DNA of 64,000 nucleotides from Daphnia carinata (taxonomy: Eukaryota; Arthropoda; Branchiopoda; Diplostraca; Daphniidae): the NCBI RefSeq assembly GCF_022539665.2, contig NC_081331.1, positions 2,390,501 to 2,454,500 of the forward strand, read 5' to 3'. The number at the start of each line of letters is the position of its first letter. Within the stretch, counting starts at the first letter, position 1. Below are positions 25,349 through 39,227 of this stretch, in pieces. The notes under the pieces were generated by a model that ran no database searches, was not told the DNA's origin, and was given only the letters and a program-made list of their open reading frames with translations. The position numbers were made by a program, and so were the translations under genes.

Positions 25349-26315
25349 ATGGCAAAATTTGGTGGTCAGATGCTTTTTCGGACAGTGGCGGTGCTGACAG
25401 TTATGCTACCATTTGTTGGTTTTATTGTATGTGTAGCATGGTCTTTAATTTTTGACTTTAAAAGTGCAACTGCAACCCATTGTGGAGTAAGTGATTTTTA
25501 CATAACTGCACCTAAAGACAGTGTTTATTCTCCTTTATCATCTATGTTGTGAATAGGTGCACAACTACCTCCCATCAGTATCCGCTGCAATTGGGGACTA
25601 TATCCCTCAAAGATATATCTGGAGACTTGTTATTGCATTACATACAATTCCCAGGATACAGATTGCCTTTGTTTACTATGTGTATTTCCTTTCTATACTT
25701 GCCAAATGGCATGAGAACACTGTGTTCTTTAACTGCATATTAAATCTAGTTGAAATTTTGTCTCTCTTTGGTCTCACCTTTATCTCCTCTACTGACAATT
25801 ACAGTAAGTAACACTAAAGCTTATGATAGTTTGCACACTTTTAATGGAATTTTTCTTTGTGTTTATTTGCAGCCATCCACAAACTTTTTTTTATCACTTT
25901 CCTCCTCACGTCGACACTTTACATGGCACTATCAATATATCTTCTAAGACGTCGGATAACATCCCCTAGTGCATTGGAATTAAAATCTGGTCGATATAAA
26001 CTGCGTTTATTTGTAACCAGTCTTCTTGCTGTTGTCGGAGCCGTCGGTTTCTTTGCTCGTCACAATAACTACTGTGAACCAATGAGTAAGAAATTTTTTA
26101 AGCGAAAAGATTCGTGCCTGTCCATAACATTTCATAGTATATTCCCATGTAATTTTTCTCAATTCTTCCATTCAGTGTACACCTGGTTCGCTGTATGCGA
26201 GTACCTCGTCATTCTTTGCAATATGGCATTCCACATGACGGCTTATTGGGATTTTCCAAATCGGGAATGGAGCCTACGGCAATCATCGTTCATTCGCCAA
26301 CAGTACCGAATCTGA
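25349..26315 (+). CDS. PGAP2: Post-GPI attachment to proteins factor 2 (PGAP2/FRAG1 family)
   Basis: Four exons join in frame: 25349-25486, 25557-25803, 25873-26085 and 26176-26315, giving about 245 residues, close to the usual length of about 250. The protein is hydrophobic throughout, with about five to six membrane segments. Family hallmarks are visible: a first segment followed by CG-VHNYLPSVSAAIG, then PQRYIWRLVIALHTIPR, FARHNNYCEPMVYTWFAVCEY and a C-terminal FHMTAYWDF block. In the family, PGAP2 acts in the Golgi in fatty-acid remodelling (lysophosphatidyl reacylation step) of GPI anchors. The start at 25349 lies just after an acceptor that ends a probable 5' UTR intron; an in-frame ATG at 25322 lies upstream of that acceptor and is less likely. 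Confidence 0.93.
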
Positions 26316-26524
26316 CATCCTGCAACAGTGCAATTTTTTCCCGCCTTCCGAGTACCCCCTTCCTTCCACCTCTCTTTAGCACAACTTGCAAAGCGATTGA
26401 CCACCCACATGCTGTGTGAAACACTTAATTGAGTAAAGCCAATACATCTGGCCTCTCGTCGACGCACCTGGAGGCCATCTTAATAGTCCCCATTCGATCG
26501 GCTCAGTTTAACTCAAGCAGCACC

Positions 26525-29500
26525 ATGGGTAGGGTGTGGAAATTTTTTAATAAGTTAAAGTGTTCGGCTGCATGCAACACGTGTTGTTGCACATACGGTA
26601 AGTGGATTTTGCACATTCTAAGTATTATGTCATAATTTAACTTTGTATTGGCAGATACTTTGAAAGATGAACAGTCTCAGGTCGTCAAATTGCCTAATGG
26701 AGATACGATCGTAACTTCAGTCCTTCATCGTTTCTTTTATCATGGTACTCACATTCTAATATTTTTTTATTGTTTTTTATTTAAAAATTTCAGAACATCT
26801 ATGGCTATGAAAGAAGTTATAAGAGGACCTTTGCAATAGCGATCCTGTCTATCTTTACCTTATTTATCGGACTAATAATTGCAAGTGTTCGTCCTGGTGG
26901 ATTGACGCCATGGTTTTATCGGCGTTCGGCTTTATCCAGTGCAACAATGGTCATGCTGACGCCGAAATCTTTTGTAAATGTTCAGCGTGATAGTGACGGT
27001 CGCCGATGGTTTATTTGGCGACACTACCGTTTTATTTGGTGTGCTCAGTCTGGCAAATTTAAGCGCATGCGCTGCGTAGATGAGATAGGACTAAGATTTT
27101 CCGACATCCATGGCTTAGGGAATGGCCTTGATCCCACTAACCACCGTTTAAGGTACAAAAATTTTATTTGTATGATTCACGTTGACCTTATTTTTAAATA
27201 CGCTAACAGAAAAGAAAGTTATGGCAGCAATACTACCGAGGTTGCCTATCCCAGTTGGATTTCCTTGTTGATCTCGACATGGATGAAACCTTTTCGTCTA
27301 TTCTATTTGGTGGCCATCGCTACTTGGATAGTCCAAAAATACTACATCTATGCTGGTCTTATTGGATTCGCTGCCCTAGTTGAGGCGGGGTCGAGCGTTT
27401 TTCTTCAGTTTCAGGTAACAGTTTCTTCTTGGTAATGTAAACCTTTCGTACATAATTTCCTTTGATTAAAAAAAAAATTTCTTTCTCCAGCATCGACTTC
27501 GTTTACATCGTCTGTCGCTTCTCAATTGCGAAGTAACGGTTCTCGGCCCTGGTCGTGAAAGACGTCTGATAATGTCGGATGATCTAGTACCAGGGTCAGT
27601 AATTCAATTGACATCAAAAGATAATATCACAATGCCGTGTGATGCTGTAATTTTGTTTGGCAGTTGCATCGCTCGAGACTCAGGTATCTTAAGTAATCTA
27701 CTAGTTTGTAAATCATCGTATCTTTGATGTATCGAAATACCCCAGCTGCAGCCAATCCAAAGCACAAGTACCAGTTGCCTAAATCTAGAATGGAACTGTA
27801 CGATCGGCAGAAGCACCGCCAACATACTCTATTCCGCGGATCTTCCATTGTTTTGCGAACTGATAAGGTAATTTTCATAACGTGACTGTCAAGATTCACA
27901 ACATAACTAATTTCGTAAAAAAGGTCATTGCCTTAGTTATCCGAACCGGGTGGAGTACGGAGAACGGCGGTGCCTTTGCAGACAAAATGGCTGGTATTAG
28001 CTGTCCATCGATTTTTGATCGTCATCGTGACCACTTGTTTTTACTTCTCGGCTTAACTGGATTATGTGCTGCCGCATATGGAATTTATGTCAGAGTATGA
28101 TAATCTCCCGTTGCAAATTCATGTCTTACTTTTAAGCCTAATGAGTTTTTATTTCGATTTTTAGCATTCCTCACTTGATATTCCGAATCTTATCCTTACG
28201 GGAATGAGTTTAATCGTCATTTGCCTCCCGCCGTTATTTTCTCCTGCGCTATTGCTTACCAGTCTTTATCCGATTGTCCGTCTTCATCTGCATGGATTCT
28301 GTTTGAATTCTTTTGATGAACCTAGTTCCGTTTTAAATCGCGTAGGTGCCACGGACACCGTCTGTTTGCTCAAGGTAGTATATATTCTATCTATAAGTTG
28401 ATACGATAAACTGTAACATAATTTTGATTCTAGAATGCACTTATGCGAGATGCAGATATGAAATTGCTCAAAGTTTCATCCACCAGGTGCATAGAGGCAT
28501 ATACATGTAAAACGCAGACGCAAAATTCTAAAAGAATTCTGTTTAACAGGTACGATGAGTGGACACGTGATCCGCAGCTCACCTTATGCATGGCCTCCTG
28601 CCTCAACCATTTCACGCCGAATGACTTTAAGGTATTAGTTTTACTTTGTTTCTTTTGCATACATCCACTAAAATGTGATCTAGGTGTTTTCGACTGCGGC
28701 ATGGAAAATTATTACCGACCAGAACAGCCACAGAGTGCAATCAGTTTGCAATGAATATGAAAGCTTTCGTATAACCAAAATCTATGCCGATGAGACTCAT
28801 TCTTCGTTACCATTCGTGCTAGTCAGAGCTGACCCAATCGAATCGGTAAACGCGGCTTCATGGTATTTCATCCGAGGCCCATATTTAAGTGTTGTGGAGT
28901 TCGCCGAGGAGTATTCGTTTGGTAACTGAACCAATTAAGCTATTAAAGGTTTGCAATCATCAATTAATTTTTTTTTAGATCACAAAGAAGAACAGTTTGA
29001 GCTGGTGGCATTTGCTGGACGCCCACTGACTGAAACGGAGAAGTTGTCGACTCTTGAACCGGATTTAAATCTTCTGTTACGGAAATTTCAGCTGTTAGGC
29101 GTAGCCTCAGTGGATTGTAACATATCAAAAGATGCTAGTGCAGCTGTTTCACTTCTTCGCTCAGCCAACATTAGAACCTTGATGATATCAAGTGAGTATT
29201 TTGAAGAAGAACGAATTAGTGATATACTTACTGAATAACCAAGCACAGATAGAGACGTCAGAGAAGCCGTTCATCTGGCCCGCACCGCTGGGATTATCCT
29301 CAACAAAGAACCTGTGGCCCAGATAGAAATTCCGTCAATGGAAGGATTACATCCTCCATCGCTGACAGTCATCGATCTTCCAGAAACTGGTATGTAACCG
29401 AGTTTTTGTTTATGATTTTATTGCCTTTAAATATTATCCTTGCCAGGTTTAGGAATTGATCTTGGAGAAAACAGTATTCAGCGAAAGGCTCACGTCGTTC

Positions 29501-30695
29501 TGACTGGTGACATGTTGGATGCATTGCTAGAGTCATTTCCAGAAATGGTGGACCAGATTGTTGGCCGTGTAGCTGTGTTTGCCTCTGCAGACGCACTCCA
29601 AACGAATCGCTTCTTGGAGAAGCTGAATGGACTGAATCACAAAATACGTAAGTCACAATATTCGTTACTTCGCATGCCGTTAGAAGACCGGATGTTCTAT
29701 TCGCTCTTTGCTTAGTTGTATGCAAGGACGCTGAAGACTGCTACCTCACGGTGCCGGTAAATTGCCTGACTCTGGCTCCACAAGATGAACATCACATTTT
29801 GCATCGGGATGTGTGCAATAGTGAATCAATCAGCAGTATTGGGGAGTTACTAGGACAGAGCCGAGCCTCTTTAGTGGGATCTCTTGGGATCAGCAAGCTT
29901 ATGGTGTGCTACATGGCTGCCCGGCTTACTTCCACTCTATTACTGTATGATAATCCGTCTCCGGCTATCCAAACCCTCTTCGTCGATCTCGTTTTAGTTA
30001 TGGCTCCTACGATGTTATTTGGTTTCACGCAACCGAATAATCATTCTCTCTCGAAAAAAAGGCCATCCCAATCGATCTTCTGTTTGAAAGAAATATTGTC
30101 CGTCCTTTTTCAGCTGGCACTCGTCGTAGCCACACAATATTTTGCGCTAATCATGGCTCAGCACCAGCCATGGTTTGAAAGAACTTTGCTGAAAACGAAT
30201 TGGACAGATGATTCCTTTACTTTATCAGACGAAAACTATGCAGTTTACTCCTTGTCCCTCTTTCAGTATTTAAACCTATTTGTGGTATTTTCGTCAGGAG
30301 CCCCTCATCTCCGTAGAATTTGGAGTAATCTAGGTCTTACTTTGTACCTTCTAGCCCTGGCAATCTTTTGCTCTGTTGTAGTTCTAGAACCACCGGAACA
30401 ACTCAAAATTTTTATGGCGTTGAAAACTCCACCTATCTTTGACTTCCGTCTGGCACTGTTCTCGCTAGCCGTCATTTACATATTCACTTCCTTAGGAATT
30501 CAATGTCTGATTGATTATTGCTTTGTTCCAGTTTGCTTCTCACGTGCATCGCCTCGTAGTTTATCGGATCTGGGAGGTTTAGATAGTGTTAATGTCAACG
30601 TTTTATATCGACCTTCCACTTTAACGACCCAAACACATCAGCTTGCCAGTGAGAAAGTTCCCCAACCCACCACCTTAAACTTACCCATTTTTTAA
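26525..30695 (+). CDS. P5B-type ATPase-like protein lacking all catalytic motifs (probable pseudoenzyme)
   Basis: Fifteen exons join in frame (26525-26597, 26655-26710, 26794-27152, 27210-27414, 27491-27683, 27752-27867, 27924-28094, 28165-28374, 28434-28486, 28550-28631, 28684-28921, 28979-29191, 29249-29389, 29447-29647, 29716-30695) for about 1096 residues, near ATP13A length. The P5B fold is recognisable end to end: an IYGYERSYKR start, SDDLVPGSVIQL and MPCDAVILFGSCI in the A domain, HTLFRGSSIV, an RTGWSTENGG block, LTSLYPIVRLHLHGF, the ASCLNHFTPNDFK N-domain block, and SLVGSLGISKLMVCYM ahead of the last membrane segments. Yet TGES is ANPK, the PPALP helix reads PPLFSP, DKTGT is LKNAL (Asp lost), KGAP is VRADP, TGDN is SNRD and GDGAND is CKDAED. 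The exon 2-3 junction stays in frame only with a donor at 26711 (GTAACT). With this many motifs lost it cannot form the phosphoenzyme. The function is unknown; active P5B relatives are endolysosomal polyamine pumps. Confidence 0.85.
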
Positions 30696-30761
30696 GTGTA
30701 GCATGCCAAGATCGATCTTCCTGTTCTTGTGTGATATTTTATCGACTCATATGTTTTAAAT

Positions 30762-30767
30762 AATAAA
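30762..30767 (+). terminator. Polyadenylation signal AATAAA
   Basis: AATAAA 67 nt after the stop codon of the P5B-like gene, fitting its 3' end. Confidence 0.5.
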
Positions 30768-31060
30768 TTATTACAGACAACCGAAGCAGGTGCTTTCTCA
30801 GGAGTTAAGCTTAGCTACAGTCGAACAACGAAGCTACTTAAAGCTGACATTTCACATGCGTATGTGGCGTAGTAAATATGGGAACCTTATCGAACTTCTA
30901 AGTATATGGTAGCTAGTGTAGGTTTACCGTATGTCGTTCCCAAAGTCACTTCTTCGCTTCTATTGTTTGATGAAAGAAGAAATGGGTACAATACCATTCC
31001 CTAATTCCACGGTATCGAGCGCCATTTCAAATGCAAATTGTGCATACGAGGTAACGTAAA

Positions 31061-33141
31061 TCATTTGGTATAAAATAATTCTCGTAGAATATATCCTATA
31101 TCTTTGTCAGTTAAAATCATGCGATCAATCTCTTCTGTTAGTTTCTCAATCTCTAATTCCAATTGATAGATATTTGCGCTTGAGTTGTTCTGCACGGCTA
31201 CCACAGGTTTGCATACCGTAGAAGCCGGAGAGACAAGAAATGGATTTGTTTTCTTCTTACGCCAAGATTTGCAGTATTGGGAAGACGTCTCCCAAATAAA
31301 CGTGATGGTCGCAACAGCCAATCCGGTGATGGTAACACAGAATAGGCCGAGAAAGTCACCAAGTTGCATCGCTCGTGACGTATAACCTGTAATAGAGCGG
31401 TAATTAACGTATTTGTTTTGTTTTTTTAATGAATTAATAAAGCTTTTTACCGCCTCCTATTGAACAAGGGTTTTTGCCAGTAAATCTCGGATGTCGTGAA
31501 AATTCTAGAATTCCCACCTGGTCAATCAGCCTTAATCTATAAACTCAGGTTTGCAATAAATTTTTTTTAATAATTTTTTTTTTACAGCATATTTCAAATG
31601 TTAGTTACGCTCGGTTGAAAACTGGAGTGAGAGACGAATTCTTAGCAAAGGCAAATCCGTATTCGACAGTTAAGTAGCTTTTATCAGTTATCAGAAAATA
31701 GCATTGTGTCACATTTTTAGCTTGATTGAGACGATAATTTGTTAGCATTACTTCTAGAAGCAAATCAAATGGACCAAACCATATGTATCCTGTAAAGAAA
31801 CCATAATGTCGCTATCAGCTTTTAAATAATAAATAGTAATAATTCCAACCTCTTTTTATTAGATTGAGAGCTGCTTCAATGGAAGCTACGAGACTTCCTC
31901 TACCCGATTCCAGATGTTCGCTGAGCACTTCTAAACTTGCGGCACTCGTCTGATTTGTCTGGAAAGTACCAATTCTTCAAAGGATGGTAATAGATTGAAC
32001 AAATGTAGTGGATCAAACTTGGTTAAGTCCTTTTGTATGATGTAGATTTATAGGTATTGGTTTGTTGCTCAACGTTAGCCATTTCACATCCTTGTATGCT
32101 GGCCACGATAGCTCACGAGGATGCTGCAGCGACCGCTCTCGATAAGGCCGAGCCAAAGAAGCAGTCAAATTTGCTGTGTAGAACGTCGTTAAAAGAAGAC
32201 CAACTATCCACCATGTAGCCATCAGAACGCGTTGTGAGTCTAAGAACAATATTTTCAGTCAAGAATAGCGTAAATAATATGAGAAAGTATATCAATTTTA
32301 CGAATTGAAATGCGAAGTTTGTGGTCTTGCCGAAACCTTGAGAATAACCAGTTTGATTAGCAAAAGCAACCTTAGTAGATGAACTAATATTATTAATGTT
32401 ACAATGAAACCACTACAAAGAGAACAAAATCGCTAGGTTTTCCGCGGAAATAGTTGACTGCTTGAGGGTGGAATTTCAAGTGAAGTCTGTAGAAAACGAG
32501 CATGACAGGGATCATGCCAGCGATTGACAAAGCCACCAAGAGCCATACCTACCAGTAAGTTAAAATAATTATGGCATTTTTCTGGTTCTGTTTTTTTAAC
32601 ATCTAGAAGCGTTTTATTCTACCTCCATTTCAAAAGGAGATAGCAGCGCAGTGAGTGAATTTACTCTGGAAGGCTGTTTTTGTAGTGTTACCCATTCATC
32701 TTGGCCTAGCGGAATTGACATATCAATCACATCTCGTAATTGAGGTAAGGATGGGACGCGAGCAGCGATGACATCGATCTCCTTACAAGGTAAAAGTTAC
32801 GTCATAGCTTAACGTTCTTTTCAATGAGGTAATAATTACATTTCGTTCCAGCAACCCAATTAAGCCGTTCCAGCTTCCGTTTTCATGTCGAAAACCAATA
32901 CCACTAGCTTTTGGCAGTGCAATCAGTTGATAGGTGAAATTCAACTGGGACTGAAGTAAGTCGATAATTCTCAGCACTTGTTCATTGTGATCGGTTGCTC
33001 CTCGATAAGGGTCAAGCTGTATTCAAATTTACTTAATATCCTCTGCGTTAGGTAACGTTTAGATATGAAATGTTAACCTACCGCAGAAGGTGCACTGATT
33101 CCCACTTTCAAAGTGCGCCCTTCTAGACTATCCCGTGTCAT
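31061..33141 (-). CDS. Ionotropic receptor (variant ionotropic glutamate receptor family)
   Basis: Ten exons join in frame: 33141-33082, 33016-32840, 32781-32623, 32548-32417, 32370-32337, 32239-32019, 31958-31850, 31789-31609, 31536-31451 and 31386-31061, giving about 494 residues. The layout is iGluR-like: S1 ligand half (LKVGISAPSA, GSWNGLIGLLERN), TM1 (VWLLVALSIAGMIPVMLVFY), a pore segment (DFVLFVAFANQTGYSQ), TM3 (ATWWIVGLLLTTFYTANLTA), S2 half (TNQTSAASLE, YGFAFAKNSSLTPVFN) and TM4 near residue 390-415 (FLGLFCVTITGLAVATITF). The YTANLTA core matches the conserved SYTANLAAF gating motif. No amino-terminal domain is present, as in divergent arthropod IRs. No signal peptide is seen either: the ATG at 33141 follows an in-frame stop, so an upstream exon may be missing. 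A short charged helix ends the protein. The likely role is a chemosensory cation channel. The 46-nt intron inside the pore region is unusually short. Confidence 0.87.
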
Positions 33142-33655
33142 ATCGATACAAACAAACAACACCGCAGTTCAAAAGTCTACTATGTTGTTTGCGACATCCA
33201 ACAACCAGCAAATGCGCGTCAGTGGGGCTCTGTCGGTAAGTCTATGTCGTCTTATCCTCCTTTCTTTATTTTGGCATGCGCATAACCGTTGCCATTTTTT
33301 CTCGAATAATCAACAGGACGCAAATTTAGTTAATGCTCTAAAAGGGGCAATGCCGTAATAGGTATTTTACTTTGGGCATCAAGTAACATGAAAACACAAA
33401 ACTAATAGGTCTTTAATTTTATATGACCAAAATCTTGTACTCCACACCGAGAAACATAAGTCGCAGTATTAACGCCGTTAATTTTAGGTAACGCTTATGT
33501 AATGAAGTACTTGACTACTAGAGACTGATAGGGCGTGAGAATTCCACCAGGTTTTGCGCCTGATTAAAACATACTGCGTGAGAAATGCAATCAAGTCCAG
33601 CAGATGTTTCATTATGTACGCAACCCAATGACACGAACATCGCGCACCGTTTGCA
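33142..33655. other. Intergenic region between ionotropic receptor and amylase
   Basis: Sequence between two divergent genes. A frame at 33113-33358 on the plus strand overlaps the receptor start and looks like chance. No gene is supported. Confidence 0.5.
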
Positions 33656-33690
33656 ATAAAAAGGGCAATGTAAAATCCAGCGATCAGTGT
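33656..33690 (+). promoter_or_regulatory. Core promoter of the alpha-amylase gene (TATA-like box and initiator)
   Basis: AATAAAAAG at about 33656-33663 lies 30 nt upstream of an arthropod initiator TCAGTG (A at 33686). This predicts a 5' UTR of about 33 nt before the ATG at 33719, a compact arrangement typical of digestive-enzyme genes. Confidence 0.5.
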
Positions 33691-33718
33691 TAGTTGGATA
33701 GACCCTCGCTCAAGCAAA

Positions 33719-36907
<3,189 letters not shown>

Positions 36908-36951
36908 CCCAAGGAAAATAGTTACAGTATTCCGCGAGTTTAAGTAGAACA

Positions 36952-36957
36952 AATAAA
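36952..36957 (+). terminator. Polyadenylation signal AATAAA
   Basis: AATAAA 45 nt downstream of the amylase stop codon. Confidence 0.6.
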
Positions 36958-37087
36958 ATACAAAAAAAAGTTCAAAGTAAGCTCCGCCAAGAACATATTA
37001 TTTTTTTTACCCTTCCAGTTTGGTGAAGAATCATCACGTTTATGTAGCTATAGAATAAAAAATCCAAACCGCTTAGTTTAAAAGCAA

Positions 37088-37873
37088 ATATATATATAGT
37101 TATCTAGATTTAATGATATTATTTTTTAATAGGAAAAAATTTTAAGCCCGACAAAATAAGCACGACTTTCGGTTTTTTTCGCTTAATTCAAAAAGTAGAA
37201 GCCCAATATAAAAATATACCACATTTTCGTGATCAGCGATCAATTTTGTACCGGAAAAATGTATTTTTAATGAAATCTGGGATTTGAAGAAAATTGAAAA
37301 AGTGGGAAGGCTATAGCCTTCTCACTTTTCCAATTTTGGCAAAATTTTAGATTTCGCTTTAAATACATGGTTTCGATGAAGAATTGAACGGGCACCACGA
37401 AAATGAGGGTTGTTTTCTCGTGCGACTCATAGCTTTTAAGTAAAACGTCAAAAACGGTGAAGTTGGGTTTCAAAAAATAAGCCCGGCTTAATCAAAATGA
37501 TGATTATTTCAAAAACGGCTTACTTGACAAGGAAACAAGTGCATTTTTCCGAATCAGCGTTAAAATTGGATTATACTGTGGAATTTTCATCGCATTCCGA
37601 GAGATTTCGATTTTTTCCGATTTTGACAAAAGTGGGAAGGCTATAGCCTTCTCACTTTTTCAATTTTGGCAAAATTTTAGATTTCGCTTTAAATACATGG
37701 TTTCGATGAAGAATTGAACGGGCACCACGAAAATGAGGGTTGTTTTCTCGTGCGACTCATAGCTTTTAAGTAAAACGTCAAAAACGGTGAAATTGGGTTC
37801 AAAAAATAAGCCCGACTTTATCTTTCGGGCTTAAAAATCTTTCCTTTTAAAAAATAATACCATTAAATTTCGA
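37088..37873. repeat. Repeat element copy 1 with terminal inverted repeats
   Basis: The left end (about 37097-37158: TAATGATATTATTTTTTAAT, then TTTTAAGCCCGACAAAATAAG) is the imperfect reverse complement of the right end (about 37811-37873, with TTTCGGGCTTAAAA and AAAAAATAATACCATTAAAT). The interior contains an internal duplication of about 190 nt (about 37303-37490 and 37622-37810), each copy starting with a perfect 16-nt palindrome GAAGGCTATAGCCTTC. It looks like a non-autonomous, AT-rich inverted-repeat transposon. No transposase frame is visible. Confidence 0.6.
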
Positions 37874-38195
37874 TAACACTAGATGATTCAAAATTAACCA
37901 AGGAACACGCAAATGGAATTTTTTTTACGTAGAGTTTATAGTTTTGGAGTAATCTAAAATAGAACATTAGTGTGTATGCGAATCGAAACCATTACTAGCG
38001 CGCCAGTACGCTACAGCGCTAGCGTGACACATAAAACTTCTTTGATTATTCAAAAACCATAAGCTCTACCTAAAAACAAATTTCATTTTTGTGTTCCTTG
38101 TTAAATTTGAATCACAATCATATATAGTTATCTAGATTTAATGATATTATTTTTTAATAGGAAAAAATTTTAAGCCCGACAAAATAAGTCCGACT
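37815..38195. repeat. Large palindrome joining adjacent repeat copies
   Basis: About 140 nt at 37815-37955 (ending GAGTTTATAGTTTTGGAG) are the imperfect reverse complement of about 38050-38195 (starting AACCATAAGCTCTACC). A central spacer holds CTAGCGC...GCGCTAG, itself an inverted repeat (about 37995-38022). Two elements appear to abut head to tail through their inverted ends. Confidence 0.55.
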
Positions 38196-38720
38196 TTCGG
38201 TTTTTTTCGCTTAATTCAAAAAGTAGAAGCCCAATATAAAAATATACCACATTTTCGTGATCAGCGATCAATTTTGTACCGGAAAAATGTATTTTTAATG
38301 AAATCTAGGATTTGAAGAAAATTGAAAAAGTGGGAAGGCTATAGCCTTCTCACTTTTCCCATTTTGGCAAAATTTTAGATTTCGCATTAAATACATGATT
38401 TCGATGCAGAATTGAACGGCCATCACGAATATGAGGGTTGTTTTCTCGTGCGACTCATAGCTTTTAAGTAAAACGTCAAAAACGGTGAAGTTGGGTTTCA
38501 AAAAATAAGCCCGGCTTAATCAAAATGATGATTATTTCAAAAACGGCTTACTTGACAAGGAAACAAGTGCATTTTTCCGAATCAGCGTTAAAATTGGATT
38601 ATACTGTGGAATTTTCATCGCATTCCGAGAGAGAGATTTCGATTTTTTCCGATTTTGACTTTAAATACAAAAGTGGGAAAAAGGCTTTTATAAAACGTCA
38701 AAAACTCAAAAAATCTCATT
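38116..38720. repeat. Repeat element copy 2, direct repeat of copy 1
   Basis: From about 38116 to 38640 this repeats 37087-37610 at high identity (an offset of about 1030 nt), including the GAAGGCTATAGCCTTC palindrome at about 38334-38349. It has small differences such as GAGAGAGAGAT versus GAGAGAT near 38626. Confidence 0.7.
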
Positions 38721-38724
38721 AAAC

Positions 38725-39085
38725 GATTTTTCGAAACCATTACTAGCGCGCCAGTACGCTACAGCGCTAGCGTGACACATAAAACTTCTTTGATTATTCA
38801 AAAACCATGCTCTACCTAAAAACAAATTTCATTTTTGTGTTCCTTGTTAAATTTGAATCACAATCATATATATTTTAGATTTCGGAAAAATGTATTTTTA
38901 ATGCTTTAAATACATGGCTTCGATGAAGAATTGGTTCCTTAGGTTCAAAAAATAAGCCCGGCTTAATCAAAATGATGATTATTTCAAAAACGGCTTACTT
39001 GACAAGGAAACAAGTGCATTTTTCCGAATCAGCGTTAAAATTGGATTATACTGTGGAATTTTTTCGATTTTTTCCGATTAGGCCA
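38725..39085. repeat. Repeat element copy 3, fragmented
   Basis: About 38728-38875 repeats 37985-38125, starting GAAACCATTACTAGCGCGCC. About 38945-39080 repeats the CCCGGCTTAATCAAAATGAT section of copies 1 and 2. The middle of the unit is deleted. It ends about 140 nt before the CWF19L2 stop codon. Confidence 0.6.
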
Positions 39086-39227
39086 TCTAAGTGGTCTCAC
39101 TATATCCATATATTGTATCTTTCAACCTCATCCTAAGCTGGTAATCAGTGTGGTTCTCGTTATGTAACTCAGTTCATTAACACAATTCAATACGACCAAA
39201 TTGCGCGGCATCAATTGAAATTTGTCG

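Noticed and set aside
37267-37473. A 68-codon minus-strand frame repeated almost identically at 38295-38501
   Set aside because: It lies inside the tandem repeat units, so similarity comes from the repeat. The differences change amino acids freely, with no sign of coding constraint.
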